Part shown: positions 23,001 through 32,000 of the stretch, piece after piece
Numbering within the stretch: position 1 is the first letter of the stretch
How the letters are laid out: each line of letters begins with the position of its first letter
NCBI RefSeq assembly: GCF_042682745.1
Contig: NZ_JBHUIO010000002.1
Location: 1,054,001 to 1,118,000, forward strand
From: Tumebacillus_A lipolyticus
GTDB lineage: Bacteria; Bacillota; Bacilli; Tumebacillales; Tumebacillaceae
Reading direction: 5' to 3'
DNA: 64,000 nucleotides
Translations under genes and position numbers: made by a program
Notes under the pieces: generated by a model
Databases searched by the model: none
What the model was told of the DNA's origin: nothing
What the model saw: the letters and a program-made list of their open reading frames with translations, nothing else

Positions 23001-25433
23001 TCCCACACCGCCGATGTGCAGTTCGCCCGCCACCCCGATCGGCACCGGCTGCAACTCCGCATCGAGGACATAGAGCTTTGTGTTGGCGATCGGACGACCG
23101 ATCGGAACGGTCAAGCGGTCGCTATCACGCTCACAAGCCCAGTAGGTCACATCGATCGAAGCTTCGGTCGGTCCGTAGAGGTTGTGCAGTTCGACGTGCG
23201 GCAGACGCGCATAGCATCTCTTTTGCAGTTCCAGCGGCAACGCTTCGCCGCTGCAGAAGACGCGAAGCAGCGACTGGCAGCGCTCCACCCCTTTTTCTTC
23301 GACGAAGATCTGAAACATCGAGGGAACAAAGTGCAGGGTGGTGACCCCTTGCTCAATGATCAGATCGCGCAGGTAGGCCGCATCTTTATGCCCTTCCGGA
23401 CGCGCCAAAACCATGCCCGCCCCGAAGAGCAGCGGCCAGAAAAATTCCCAGACGGATACGTCGAACGACATCGGCGTCTTTTGCAACACGATGTCGCGCT
23501 CGGTCAGCCGATATTCCTCCTGCATCCAGATCAGCCGGTTGACGATGCCCTTGTGCGGGATCATCGCGCCCTTTGGCAGCCCGGTCGAGCCTGACGTATA
23601 GATCATGTAGGCGAGATGGTCGGAGCTGATCGCAACTTGCGGATTCTCCGCGCTTTCCTGTGAGAAATCCTCTGTGTCCACACAGATCACCTTCGCCCCC
23701 TGCACGGCGAGTTCGGAAAGAATCGCCTGCTGGGTCAACAGCACGCCCACCTGCGCATCTTCCAACAGGAAGGACACGCGCTCAGCGGGGAGCGTCGGGT
23801 CGATCGGCACATAGGCACCGCCCGCCTTGAGCACCGCATAGAGCGAGACGATCAGTTCGAGCGAGCGCTCCATGCAGACGCCGACAAAGCGATCCGGCTC
23901 CACGCCCTGCTTGATCAGGGCGGCTGCCAGCCGGTTGGCGCGCTCGTTCAACTCCCGATAGGTCAGCGTCTCCCCTTCATAGCGGACGGCGATCTGATCG
24001 GGCGTTTTGGCGACCTGTTGCTCAAACAGCTCGTGCAGCAAGGTGTGGAGCGGATATTCCTGATCGGTCTGGTTCCAGCCCTCGATCACCTGCAGCTTTT
24101 CTTTTTCGGTCAGCAGGGGAAGTGCGGAGATGTTGGCGCTAGAGTCTGTTGCGATCGCCTGCAACAGCACCTCAAAGTTGTCTGCCATCCGCTCGATCGT
24201 CTCCCGATCGAACAGGTCAGATTTATACTCCCACAGACAGACGAGCCCCTCATCCTCTTCGGCGATCTCCAAGAGCAGATCGAATTTGGCCGCTTTGCTC
24301 TCCCGCTCTTGAAAGGTCATCGAAAGCCCGAGCATATCAAACTCGGCGAGCGGAGTGTTCAGCGCAAACATCGTCTGAAACAGCGGGGTCACATTGACAT
24401 TCCGCTCCGGCTGCAGTTCTTTGACCAGCATCTCGAAGGGAATTTTTTGATGCGAATAGGCGTCGAGCGCCGTCTGTCGAACCTGTTGCAAAAACTGTGA
24501 AAACGTGGGGTTGTCAGCCAGATCGGCCCGAAACACCAGATTGTTCACAAAAAAGCCGATCAGGCTTTCCACCTCTTCTAGATAGCGCCCGGCGATCGGC
24601 GATCCGACCAGCACGTCCGTCTGTCCAGAATAGCGATGCAACAGCACCTGATAGGCGGCGAGCAGCGTCATGAACAGAGTGGCTCGCTCCTGGCGCCCCG
24701 TCTCTTTCAGCTGCTCGGTCAGCCGTTTGGAGATCTTCGTTTTCAAAAGTGATCCGCTGTCGGTCAATTGCGCGGATCGTGGGCGATCGGTCGGCAGCTG
24801 GAGCACCGCGAGATCCCCCGCCAACTTCTCCCGCCAATAGGACAGCTCTTCCTCCAGAAACTCCTCTTGCATCGCCTCATGTTGCCACTGCGAAAAGTCC
24901 GCATATTGAAATTCCAGTTCGGGAAGCGGTGAAGGCTGACCTTGAACGTATGCTCCGTAGAGCGCTGACAGCTCATTGATCAAGAGGGCGATCGACCAAC
25001 CGTCCGAAATGATATGATGCATCGTGATCAACAGCAGATGTTCGCGCTCAGAAAGCTTCAGCAAAGTAGAGCGCAAGAGCGGGCCTTCCTCCAGATCGAA
25101 CGGTCGCACCGCTTCCTCTGCCACCAGCCGATCTGCTTCCGCTTGGCGAGTCGCTTCTGGCAGCAGATGCAACTCCACCACCACCAGCTCATGCTCGCGC
25201 TCCGAGCAGATCTTTTGCACAGGTTGTCCATCCTGCATCCCAAAGGTGGTGCGAAGCGATTCATGGCGGTTCACAATCTCCGCGAGCGCTCGCTTCAGCG
25301 CCTCCACCTGTACCTCCCCTTCCATCTTGAGCGCTGCCGATATGTGATATGCCGAGCTTCCGGGCATTAACCTATCCAAAAACCACAGCCGCTGCTGGGA
25401 GAACGATACAGGAAAAACGTATACGTCTGCCAT
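11082..25433 (-). CDS. Hybrid NRPS/PKS megasynthase, second protein, with an A-less C-T module
   Basis: 4,783 residues. Domains by approximate residue: C 1-430; A 460-900, code D-V-W-H-F-S-L-I-D-K, the classical serine code; T near 993; KS with cysteine in STACSTALVSIH near 1232; AT with GYSLGEYVAA near 1701 and HAFHS (malonyl type); T with LGGNS near 2024; C near 2223 with HHIIADG; A near 2700, code D-I-L-Q-L-G-M-V-W-K, glycine-like; T near 3084; C near 3284 with HHIITDA; T near 3663 with no A before it; C near 3861 with HHIVTDE; A near 4338, code D-V-A-N-M-G-C-I-D-K, unassigned; T near 4721; tail ending RTGTKNKR. No ketoreductase, epimerase or thioesterase is present. The start has an AGAGGG ribosome-binding site. 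It shares its first nine domains with both neighbours, so all three descend from one duplicated gene. Confidence 0.96.
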   Translation of the reverse strand: MADVYVFPVSFSQQRLWFLDRLMPGSSAYHISAALKMEGEVQVEALKRALAEIVNRHESLRTTFGMQDGQPVQKICSEREHELVVVELHLLPEATRQAEADRLVAEEAVRPFDLEEGPLLRSTLLKLSEREHLLLITMHHIISDGWSIALLINELSALYGAYVQGQPSPLPELEFQYADFSQWQHEAMQEEFLEEELSYWREKLAGDLAVLQLPTDRPRSAQLTDSGSLLKTKISKRLTEQLKETGRQERATLFMTLLAAYQVLLHRYSGQTDVLVGSPIAGRYLEEVESLIGFFVNNLVFRADLADNPTFSQFLQQVRQTALDAYSHQKIPFEMLVKELQPERNVNVTPLFQTMFALNTPLAEFDMLGLSMTFQERESKAAKFDLLLEIAEEDEGLVCLWEYKSDLFDRETIERMADNFEVLLQAIATDSSANISALPLLTEKEKLQVIEGWNQTDQEYPLHTLLHELFEQQVAKTPDQIAVRYEGETLTYRELNERANRLAAALIKQGVEPDRFVGVCMERSLELIVSLYAVLKAGGAYVPIDPTLPAERVSFLLEDAQVGVLLTQQAILSELAVQGAKVICVDTEDFSQESAENPQVAISSDHLAYMIYTSGSTGLPKGAMIPHKGIVNRLIWMQEEYRLTERDIVLQKTPMSFDVSVWEFFWPLLFGAGMVLARPEGHKDAAYLRDLIIEQGVTTLHFVPSMFQIFVEEKGVERCQSLLRVFCSGEALPLELQKRCYARLPHVELHNLYGPTEASIDVTYWACERDSDRLTVPIGRPIANTKLYVLDAELQPVPIGVAGELHIGGVGLARGYHNRPELSAEKFIENPFAAGRLYKTGDLVRLMPDGVIEYLGRLDHQVKIRGFRIELGEIEALLGQHEGVREAVVMPKADRLIAFVVGDERATAKVLRPFLQEKLPSYMVPNTFTFLPELPITPNGKADRKALLALDSSAAEQKEYLPPQSELERAIASVWQEVLNIEKVGLHDNFFDLGGHSIALMQVHRKLQEQFDFEITVVQMFQYPTVSQLSDALSSQSVAGGEDKLVRAKLRKAARGNDRTDIAVIGMAGRFPGAQDVDQFWQNLREGVESITHFTEEELLAEGHDLQMLQAPNYVKAAGVLEDIEWFDADFFGINPREAEIMDPQHRIFLETAWQALERAGYDSESYEGAISVFAGTGLSHYLLFNLVPNRDILASMGQLPILIGNGTDHLAARIAYKLNLKGASLGVSTACSTALVSIHLACQSLQNGECEMALAGGVSVAVPQKNGYFYVEGGISSPDGHCRTFDADAEGTVPGSGTGVVVLKRLEDALRDGDHIMAVVKGSAVNNDGSQKVGYTAPSVEGQSAVISEALEMADVHPETVSYVEAHGTATPLGDPIELTALTQAYRARTTATNYCAIGSVKSNIGHLDAAAGAAGFMKAVLSLYHEQLPPSLHFQAPNPKIDWQSSPFFVNSRLTEWGRGEEPRRAGVSSFGLGGNNAHVVLEEAPLQTSSASARPAQLLLLSAKTEGALAAATSQLKDHLRLHPEQSLADIAYTLQVGRRPFEHRRALIVSDREDAVQALEEMHPRRILQGYRSEKGPRPVAFLFAGTGDHYVQMASELYRTEPTFQKHVDHCFKWLQTHMEIDLRSILYPAAEQEPQDRAEQAFDLRKMLRRDGATDSRTDLLSRTEYAHPALFVIEYAVTQLLLEWGVRPQSLIGYSLGEYVAACVAGVFSLEDALALVAKRAQMIQELPQGAMLAVPMGEESIRPLLDARLSVATVNTASQCVVSGAPDAVAELERTLLEQGVACLRVQSSHAFHSQMMEPIAERFEQLVRSYRPQAPHTPFLSNVTGTWITAEEATDPSYWARHLCQTVRFAEGVRELCADPELVLVEIGPGQTLSGYALQQQANRIVVPTVRPSYEKRSDTQFLQAAIAGLWLAGVSLNWQGMYQHEQRLRVPLPTYPFERKRYWIEAKQLPMKSPAAELPVLAQEPGNRSVGHLRPNLQNSFVEPTNDNERVIVGLFQDLLGIQGVGIHDSFFQLGGNSLLGTQLISRLRSSFAIELPLSALFESETAAELASFIASKAPQSADPAGEQERQLPRRNDEVVPLTFAQERIWVMEQLEPGGAAYNIPIAVELTGKLDLDVLAKSVNEVIARHEALRTTYRLVGGRPVVQFAAELTISLELADISHLSESEQEAEAKGIATIEARRPFDLERGPLLRATAIRFNEDVHQLVLIIHHIIADGWSLGVMIGEIAEFYAAQVEERRSTLAELPIQYGDFACWQRSLEHQAALDEHLNYWRAQLGGSLEPLALPTDRPRPVNQTYNGATETFLLSNRLTEALHSLSAQEGATLYMTLVSAFQALLARYTGQTDILVGSPIANRNRREVEPLIGVFINTLVLRSEVTGEQNFRQLLQQVKRTTLDAFAHQDVPFEKLVEELQPERNTAYSPLFQAMFNMLNAPMSLSLPGLALQAKELDSGTAKFDITLQMRETERGLYGEWEYNTDLFDASTITRMIAHFETLLWGIVEQPEQPICTLPLLGEAERQQMLIEWNRTGDADREELCIHQLFERQVERTPDRTAVIFEEQQMTFRELNDRANRLAVQLQTFGIGPDQPVGIYMERSLEMMVALLAALKAGGCYLPLDPSYPSDRVAFMVEDASPKVILTQPALQDRLPTDGARVLCVTGDEPGETLPNLTTAVMPEHAAYIIYTSGSTGKPKGVLVEHRNAFHFFTGMDGAIGCEQSDTMLAVTSIGFDISVLELFWTLSRGASVVLMSEQEVLEVGVSYSDHSLRNQARRHRATMLQCTPSLMGMITANEAGFSMLEGVQKILLGGEAMPLALAQQIKQHTSARLFNMYGPTEATVWATVYEVTDLGGVSAIPLGRPIDSYSLYILDQHLQPVPIGVAGELHIGGAGVTRGYLGRPELTEERFIANPFGEGRLYKTGDLACYLGDSSVKFLGRLDHQVKVRGHRIELGEIETRLSAHEEIREAVVVARDNMLVAYAVSAGADLPEATELRDYLREHLPDYMVPSAFVQLDAMPLTPNGKIDRKALPTPEGIGQAQQQNYVPPSTPLELALTTIWSDVLRVEKVGVHDNFFTLGGHSLLATQLVSRLVSDLKLNIALRDVFNRPTIRELAAAVAERSGAAESAGTPIEPGSRERERLASYSQERLWFLEQLDPGNVAHNVPEIMRIIGPLDLQAVERSLQTMFERHDILRTTFADRDGQAMQVVEPTESFRYELDVIDLTHLPSEEREAQATLITEAVTNKPFDLSSELLMRLKVVKIDEDHYIATPVFHHIITDAWSMGVFFYELQMHYEAYATGAEPTLPAMEIQFSDYAVWQREWLAGDSLTEQLDYWVDKLQGDLPVLQLPTDRPRQAVRSHKGSRFALHLPIALSKRVHALCQREGTTLYMTLLAAYKTLLHLYSGQSDILVGSPIANRQRKEIEELIGFFVNTLVLRTDGIDSKMTFHDLLHKVRQTALDAYAHQDVPFEKLVEKVAPKRSLSHTPLFQTMFTLQQNTPRAGQDFQPNVGMQLPGMSMEAAGMKLTRLGVKKNSAQFDLQFVMADSAEGIRGEIEYNTDLFDRSTIVRMAEHFQTLLEHIVEAPNAQLAHLHPFAEDEAKRLFAKRQIQLPAEEERSSIKPVFLAPRTPLEAELAEIFTSVFGFASIGVHDNFFDLGGHSLLATRAMSRINQAFSVRLPLRSLFESPTIAELAELIMAGEQDEHTPHVPPVFPVSREQSLPLSFAQERLWFLDQFDPGSAAYNIAVSLRLKGTLDREALVSSFQEIVRRHESLRTTFDRANGQPQQIIHHQHELELTLHDLQELPEHAREEQVRALAIREAGRPFDLSYGPLVRATLLRCRPDEHLLVLAMHHIVTDEWSMGILVDEMVELYSGYAAGALPNLPELPVQYADYSAWQRNWLQGEVLQSQLQYWKQKLSGELPQIQLPTDYLRPAVPNNRGASQPFAIEPVLAAKLNALSSAEGATLYMTLLSAFNLLLHRYSGQEDILIGSPIAGRMREELEGMIGLFVNTLVLRTDLSGAPTFRELLARVRQTALEAYAHQEVPFEKLVEELQPDRNLNQSPLFQVMFALQNAPKGKLDVQGLTLTPEPLDSGTAKFDLTLTVVEDGERLQAELEYNTDLFAAETVERMAGHFVTLLQAIVERPQAQLFDLRLLTESEERQLLQEWADAKAPSAEVKCFHQLFEAQAERTPDAEALVYGEERLTYRQLNERANQLAHYLQKQGVVPESLVALCLGRSEEMIVAVLGVLKAGGAYVPIDPEYPSERIATMLGVCSPQLMLTDQELEVQTSARILSIDEVRRERAAEPTTNPNSGVEPHHLAYIIFTSGTTGVPKGVMIQHDTLYSVSMSWRGMYGMDAYPVRTVQIASLSFDVFVADIIFSLFTGGALVICPTETRLDLNGLYRLLQAERIDLLNATPGLVVPLMDHIWQNGWPLDHLKLLMVGADAFASTDCVTLLERYGSQLRIVNCYGITETTIDSSNFEAIPGEYDPRLSGTVPIGRPMSNTRMYILDAQLNPQPIGIVGELYIGGFGVGRGYYNRPDLTAERFVDNPFVPGERMYKAGDLARWLVDGTVQYLGRIDHQVKLRGFRVELSEIEAVLNEHPAVEKSVLNVWEDELVAYYIGEESRAELLHSYLKERLPGYMVPVHYMWLEQLPLSPNGKIDRRALPEPAGGRAEREYVAPRTETEERLATIWSELLHREEISIYDNFFQLGGHSLLATQLISRVQIEFEVDLPLRDLFEKTTIAELAAAIEVAEKIEAPLIQRRERTGTKNKR

Positions 25434-25925
25434 TTCATCCCTCTTCCCTTCATCAGTTCAAATAACATCCTGAAATGTGTTCTAATTTTTTGCTTTTCAA
25501 CAGATATGATTTCATTTTATATTTTTACTACGAATCCGACAATCTAAAATCAACCTCTTCTCGCGCCGATCATCGCTGAACCTCCTTCCGCACTTCGTCC
25601 TGTCCAGAGAAGTTGCTCATCAGCAATTCAGATCGGCAGATTCAACGCGAACCCAGTCACGGCAGGCGTTGAAAGCTGCAAGCTTTTCCAGCTTGGCCTG
25701 CTGTACAAGACCGCTGAAGATCCCTTCGTCCGATCACCCTCCATATATTCCCTACAATTCGATATGGTCACTTGGAAATCTGAACGGTTTGATAAAAATC
25801 AGCATCTTATCTGCCGAAAAGTTAGACATGAGCAGGAATGATTTAGCCCCTCGACTCGACAAGAGCGAAAAATAGGGGAGCGCTCGCGCTCATGCGTTAA
25901 AAAGATATTGCGGACAGCGAAAAAA
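25434..25925. other. Spacer between two megasynthase genes with tiny overlapping reading frames
   Basis: No normal-sized gene is supported here. On the minus strand a 7-codon frame (25,550-25,573, MIGARRG) follows a strong AAGGAGG site at ideal spacing. It overlaps the end of a 16-codon frame (25,570-25,620, MSNFSGQDEVRKEVQR), which in turn overlaps the stop of an open frame lacking a clear start. These could be leader peptides or the worn end of a lost gene. The plus-strand frame in this spacer looks accidental. Confidence 0.3.
25514..25542 (-). promoter_or_regulatory. Candidate sigma-A promoter of the 25,433 megasynthase gene
   Basis: TTGTCG, 17 bases, TAAAAT on the minus strand, about 80 bases before the start codon and downstream of the previous gene's terminator. 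Confidence 0.45.
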
Positions 25926-25929
25926 CAAC

Positions 25930-25953
25930 CGACCGCTCACCGGGGAGCGGTCG
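25930..25953 (-). terminator. Terminator after the 26,079-35,567 megasynthase gene
   Basis: Perfect 9-bp stem CGACCGCTC / GAGCGGTCG with a T-run on the minus strand. Its outer arms resemble the hairpins at 35,647 and 38,006. Confidence 0.8.
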
Positions 25954-25999
25954 ATTGCCTCCTCACCTTGCCACATATTCTTGAAGAAACGTCACTTTT

Positions 26000-26035
26000 T
26001 CTAGCTGCAAACTTCACATTCTAACTGCAAACTTC
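26000..26035. repeat. Tandem direct repeat, two 16-base copies with a 20-base period
   Basis: TCTAGCTGCAAACTTC and TCTAACTGCAAACTTC start 20 bases apart, about two helical turns. They lie between the 26,079 stop and its terminator. Function unknown; possibly a protein-binding site. Confidence 0.5.
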
Positions 26036-26078
26036 GCAGGCAGATCGCGTCACCACAGCAGCAGTCAGGCGGGCTTCC

Positions 26079-29000
26079 CTACTTTCTCCTGCCTGCGCGC
26101 ACCCGTTCTTGGCGCTGTATCGTCGGTTGATCGCTCGTCGCTGCCGCTTCGATCAGGGCGGCCAGCTCGGCGACCGTCGTTTTTTCGAACATGTCGCGCA
26201 ACGGCAATTCAACCTGAAACTCCTTTTGAACGCGCACGACCAGCTGCGTCGCCAACAGCGAATGCCCGCCGATGTGGAAGAAGTTGTCGTGGACGGAGAT
26301 CGTCTCCCTGCGCAACATTTCTGACCAGATTTCGACCAGCCGCGCTTCGATCGGCGTGCGCGGGTCGACGTGCTCCATGCGCTCATCAGAAGCTGCTGGC
26401 GCGGGCAACGCCCGGCGGTCGACCTTGCCGTTCGGCTGAAGCGGCAGTTGCGGCAGACCGATAAACTGACCTGGCACCATGTAGGGCGGCAACGTCACAC
26501 GCAAGAAGCTCTGCAGTTCGGACGAATCTGGCAGCGCATCCCCTTCCGCCACCACATAGGCGATCAGCGCATCCTCTCTGGTGATGATGATCGCCTCGCG
26601 GATCTGTTCATGTTGCGTCAACCTCGATTCGATCTCACCCGGCTCGATCCTGAATCCGCGCACTTTGAGCTGATCGTCGATGCGCCCCCCATATTTGACC
26701 GATCCGTCTGGCAGATAGGCGGCGAGGTCGCCCGTCTTGTACAACCTCCCCTCGCTGAACGGATTGTCCAGAAAGCGCGATTCGTTCAGCTCTTGGCGGC
26801 CCCGATACCCTCTGCTGACCCCTTTTCCGCCGATGTGCAGTTCACCGACCACCCCGACCGGAACCGGCTGCAGATGCGAATCGAGGATGTACAGTTCGCA
26901 GTTGGCCATCGGGCGGCCGAGCGGAATCGATCCCTCGCCCACCTCGGTCACCTCATAGCTGGTGGCGCAGACGGTCGTTTCGGTCGGCCCGTAGAGGTTG
27001 AACAGGCGAGCGGACGTGCTCTGCAAGAGGAGAGCGGCCAGCGCTGGGGGCAGCGCCTCGCCTCCTGTCATCACTTTTTCCAATCTCCCCAAGCTGGCGA
27101 GCCCTTCAGCGCTCGATGCGAGCATCGCCAAGAACAGCGGTGTGCCGAACATCATCGTCACACGATGCTGCTGCAGCTGCGCACAGAACGAGTAGGGGCT
27201 CGTGCTGACCGCCGCTTCGACGATCTCCGCTTCGGAGAGCAGCACGACTTTCGCCCCTCTCGTCAGCGTCCAAAACAGCTCGATGATCGACACGTCGAAG
27301 CTGATCGATCCGACGGCGAGCAAGCTGTCATCCGGCGTGCATCCAACGCTAAGGTCCAGACCTGTGAGCAGGTTGACCGCGTTTCGATGCTCGACCATCA
27401 CGCCTTTGGGAAGCCCGGTCGAGCCGGACGTGTAGATCATGTAGGCGAGATGGTGCGGCTGAACATCGCTCACCAGATTGGGATGCTGATCATCCAACCG
27501 CTCAGCATCCACGTACAACACAGGAATGTCGAGGGACGGCCAGTCCTGTTCGATCGCAGCTCGGGTCAGGATCGCTTTCGGTTTCGCATCTTGCACCATC
27601 AGCGCGAGCCGATCTTGCGGATAGGCCGGATCGAGCGGCAGGTAGGCACCGCCTGCCTTGTGCACCGCAAGCAAAGAGATGATCAGTTCGAGCGAGCGCC
27701 CCATGTAGATGCCGACCAGATCGTCCGGTCGAACTCCTCGCTGTTGCAACTGGCTGGCGAGGTCGTTGGCACGGCTGTTCAGCTCGCCAAAGGTCAGCTC
27801 CCGATCCTCGAAGACGATCGCCGTCTCATCGGACCGTCGCTCCGCCTGCTCCTCGAACAGATGGTGCAGACATGCGTCCTCACGAAGCGCTGCCTGCGTG
27901 CTGTTCCAGCCTTCGAGCAGCAATTTCCGCTCAGCGGGGTCGAGGAGCTGAATGTCCTGCCAAAGCTGATCTGGCTGCTCGACGATGCTTTCGAGCAAGA
28001 TCCTGAAATGATCATTGATCCGCGCGATCGTCTGCTCGTCGAAAAGGTCGGTGTTGTACTCCCACTCCCCGATCAGAGCGCCCTCCCGTTCGGTCATCTG
28101 GAGGATGAGATCATACTTGGCTGTGCCCGAATGCAACTCTCTCGTCTGCAAGCTCAAGTCGCCTGGCATCGTCAGCCGAAGCGGAGCGTTCAACAGGTTG
28201 AACATCGTTTGAAACAGCGGCGAATGGCTCATGTCGCGATCTGGCTGCAGCTCGGCGACCAACCGCTCAAACGGCAAGTCTTGATGGGCAAAAGCGTCGA
28301 GCGACGTTTGGCGCACCTGATGCAACAGGTCGCGGAACGTCATGCCTTCCTGCAGCGTGCTTCTGATCACCAGCGTGTTGACAAACGCCCCGATCAACCC
28401 TTCCGTCTCGCGAAGCCCCCGTCCGGCGATCGGCGATCCGACAAGAATGTCCGCTTGCCCCGAATAGCGAGCGAGCAGTGTTTGGTAAGCGCTCAACAGC
28501 GTCATGAAGAGCGTGGCGCCCTCCTGCTCGCCCAGCCGCTTCAAGCGATCGGTGAGCCCGGCAGACAAGTCAAATCGCTTCCGTGCACCCTGGAAGGTCT
28601 GAACGGCCGGTCGCGGTCGATCGGTCGGCAACGCGAGCGGTTCTACCACCCCGCCCAACTGCTGCTTCCAATAGGCCAGCTGCAGATCGAGCTGCGCCTG
28701 CCCCCGCTCCGACTTTTGCCAATCGGCGTAATCACCATATTGTATCGGCAGTGCTGGCAGCGGCGATCGCTCTCCTTCGGCGAAGGCGGTGTAGAGCGTC
28801 GCCAGCTCCTCGATCAGCACGCCGAGCGACCAACCGTCGGCGACGAGATGGTGGATGACCAGCACCAGCAGATGCTCCTCGGCTGTAAAGCGGATCGCGG
28901 TTGCCCGCAGGAGCGGATCTGACTCCAGATCGAACGGCCGCTTCGCCAACGAGTCTGCAAGCAGACTTGCCTCCCTGCTCCGCTCGACGTCAGATAGCTG

Positions 29001-32000
29001 GCTGTAGTCGACCAGATCGAGTGCGAGCGTCCGCACCGATTCGTATTGGACGATCGGCTCGCCCTCCCCGGAGTGGATCGTGGAGCGCAACACCTCATGC
29101 CGGGCGACCACTTCGTTCAGACTTTTCGCCAAAATGTCCAGATCGAGCGGCCCGCTCAGCTCAACAGCTGCCGGAATGTTGTAGACCGCCTGATCGGGAG
29201 CCAATCGCTCCATGATCCAGATGCGCTCTTGCGAGAAGGAGAGCGGACTCGTCGATCCAGGTCGGCGTGCGATGCGCTGCTCCTGCTGTTGGGCGCTCTC
29301 TCGTGCGACCTGTTTGCCAAGTTCGGCTGCCGTCTCCGCTTCGAAGATGACGCGCAGGGGCAAGTTCACGCCGAACGCACCGCGCAGGCGGGAGATCAGC
29401 TGTGTGCCCATCAAAGAGTTGCCGCCAAGCTGGAAGAAGCTATCATAGATTCCGACCTGATCGATGCCGAGCAGCTCCTCGAAGATGCTGACGATCGCCC
29501 GTTCCTGCTCGGTGGTCGGCGCGACAAACTGCGTGGACAAGCGCGGTCGCTGATGTCCCGCTTGCAGCTTGCCTCCCGCGCCGTTCGAATCAGATTGTTC
29601 GGAGGTGACAGGCTGGGACAGATGCGGTTGCTTCGCTTCGATCCAATAGCGCTTGCGTTCGAACGGATAGGTGGGCAGGGGCACGCGAAGTCGCTTTTCC
29701 TGACGGTGCAAACCCTGCCAGTCGACCGCAGCCCCCGCGAGCCAAAGCTGTCCGATCGCGCTGAACAAAAACTGCAGATCGCCACGCTGTTCATAAAATG
29801 GGCGCAAAGTTGGCAAGGCGACACGGTCAGCCTGCGATTGCAAAGCAAAGCTGGTCAGCGTCTGACCTGGGCCGACTTCGAGCAAAAGCAGATCTGGATT
29901 TTCACACAGCGCCTGTAACCCGCTGGCAAACTGAACCGTTTCACAAAGGTGGCGCGTCCAGTAGTTTGGATCTGTCGCCTGTTCCGCTGTGATCCAAGTG
30001 CCCGTCACGTTGGAGACGAACGGAATCTGCGGCGCTTTCGGCGCAAAGCTTTTGACCAGCTCCGCAAACTGTTCTGCGATCGGCTCCATCATCTGCGAGT
30101 GGAAGGCGTGGGACGATCGCACAGGCAGGCAGGCGATGCCCTGTGCGAGCAGGCTCTGCTCCAATTCGGCAACCGCCTCCTGCTCGCCTGAGACGACACA
30201 ATGATTGGCCGTGTTGACAGTCGAAATCGCCAGGCGATCGGACAGCAGCGGGCGCAGCGACGCCTCGCTGATCGGCACGGCGAGCATCGCACCGCGCGGG
30301 AGCTGTTCGATCAGTTGAGCCCGCTTGGCGACGAGCGCCAGCGCATCCTCCAGCGAAAAGACGCCTGCGACGCAAGCTGCCACATACTCGCCCAACGAAT
30401 AGCCGATCATCGCCTGTGGCGCGATGCCCCATTCCAGCAAAAGCTTGCTAAGCGCATACTCGATCACAAACAGCGCAGGGTGCGCATATTCGGTGCGAGC
30501 GAGCTTTTCTGCGCGAGGATTGGTCTCGCGGTCACGGCGCAGCATCTGGCGCAGATCGAACGCAGCGCCCGACGAGCCTTTGCCTTCCTTCTCGGTCACA
30601 CCTTGTGCGGATGCTGAGCCCTCTGCCGAATCAGCCCCCCGCTCTGCGGTGACATGTTCGAACAGAATGTCGCGCAAATCCACACCGAGATGCGGTCGCA
30701 ACAGCTCACAGCAGCTGTCGACCTGCGCTTGGAAGATCGGTTCGGTCTTGTACAGCTCAGACCCCATCTCCAGATAGTGGTCTCCCGTCCCGCTGAACAG
30801 GAATGCGACGGGGCGCGAACGATGATCATCCGCATCGACATACCCTTGCAGGAGGCGGCGCGGATGACGCGCATCGAGCACCTCGATCGCATCGCTCCTG
30901 TCGCTTACGACCAGCGCGCGACGGTGCGGAAACTCGCGACGGCCGATCTGCAACGTATAGGCAACATCGGCCAGCTCCTGTTCGGTGCGCTGTGCCAAAT
31001 GCGCTTTCAGCCGCGCGGTGGCAGCCGCGAGCGCCGTCTCCGTCTTCGCCGAGATCAACAGCAACTGCGCCGATCGACGAGAGGGCGTTGCCGCTTGGAG
31101 CGGCGCCTCTTCAAGGATCGCATGCGCGTTGATGCCCCCGAGTCCGAAGGAGGACACGCCAGCTCGCCGGGGAATGGCGCCCCGATTCCACTCCTTCAGC
31201 TCCGTATTGACGTAGAAGGGGGAGCGCTGCCAGTCGATCTTTCGATTGGGCGTTTTAAAATGCAAGCTCGGCGGCAGCTGCTGATGGTGCAGCGCGAGCA
31301 CCGTCTTGATAAATCCTGCCGCGCCCGCAGCCGCATCGAGATGGCCGATGTTGCTCTTCACCGAGCCGATCGCACAAAAGCGCTCTGCCGACGAATGCGT
31401 GCGAAACGCCTGACTCAACGCGGTCAGCTCGATCGGGTCGCCGAGCGGCGTGGCGGTGCCGTGCGCCTCGACATAGGCGATCGTCTCCGGCTCCACCTGA
31501 GCGCGCTCCAGCGCTTTTAAGATCACCTTCTTCTGCCCTTCGACGCTCGGTGCGGTGTACCCGACCTTTCCCGAACCGTCGTTGTTGACTGCCGAACCTT
31601 TGACCACCGCCAGGATGTGGTCGCCGTCCGCCAGCGCATCCTCCAGCCGCTTGAGCACGACGATTCCGATCCCGCTGCCGGGGACGGTGCCCTGCGCCTC
31701 CTCATCAAAGGCGCGACAGTGACCATCTGGTGACGCGATGCCGCCCTCCACATGAAAATAGCCGTTCTTCTGCGGCACCCCGATGCCGACGCCGCCGGCC
31801 AGCGCCATATCGCAGTCGCCGTTGCGCAGACTGCGGCAGGCGAGATGGATCGCCACCATCCCGGTCGAACAGGTGGCCGAAACGCCGTGGCTCATGCCCT
31901 TCAAATCGAGCTTGTACGCAGCGCGGGCGACCATATGATCCGACCCGTTGCCGATCAGCACCGTGTGCTCGCCGACCGAAGCGGAGAGGTGCCGATTGGG

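Noticed and set aside
25669..25875. A 68-codon plus-strand frame between two megasynthase genes
   Set aside because: No ribosome-binding site, no recognisable sequence, and antisense to short minus-strand frames.
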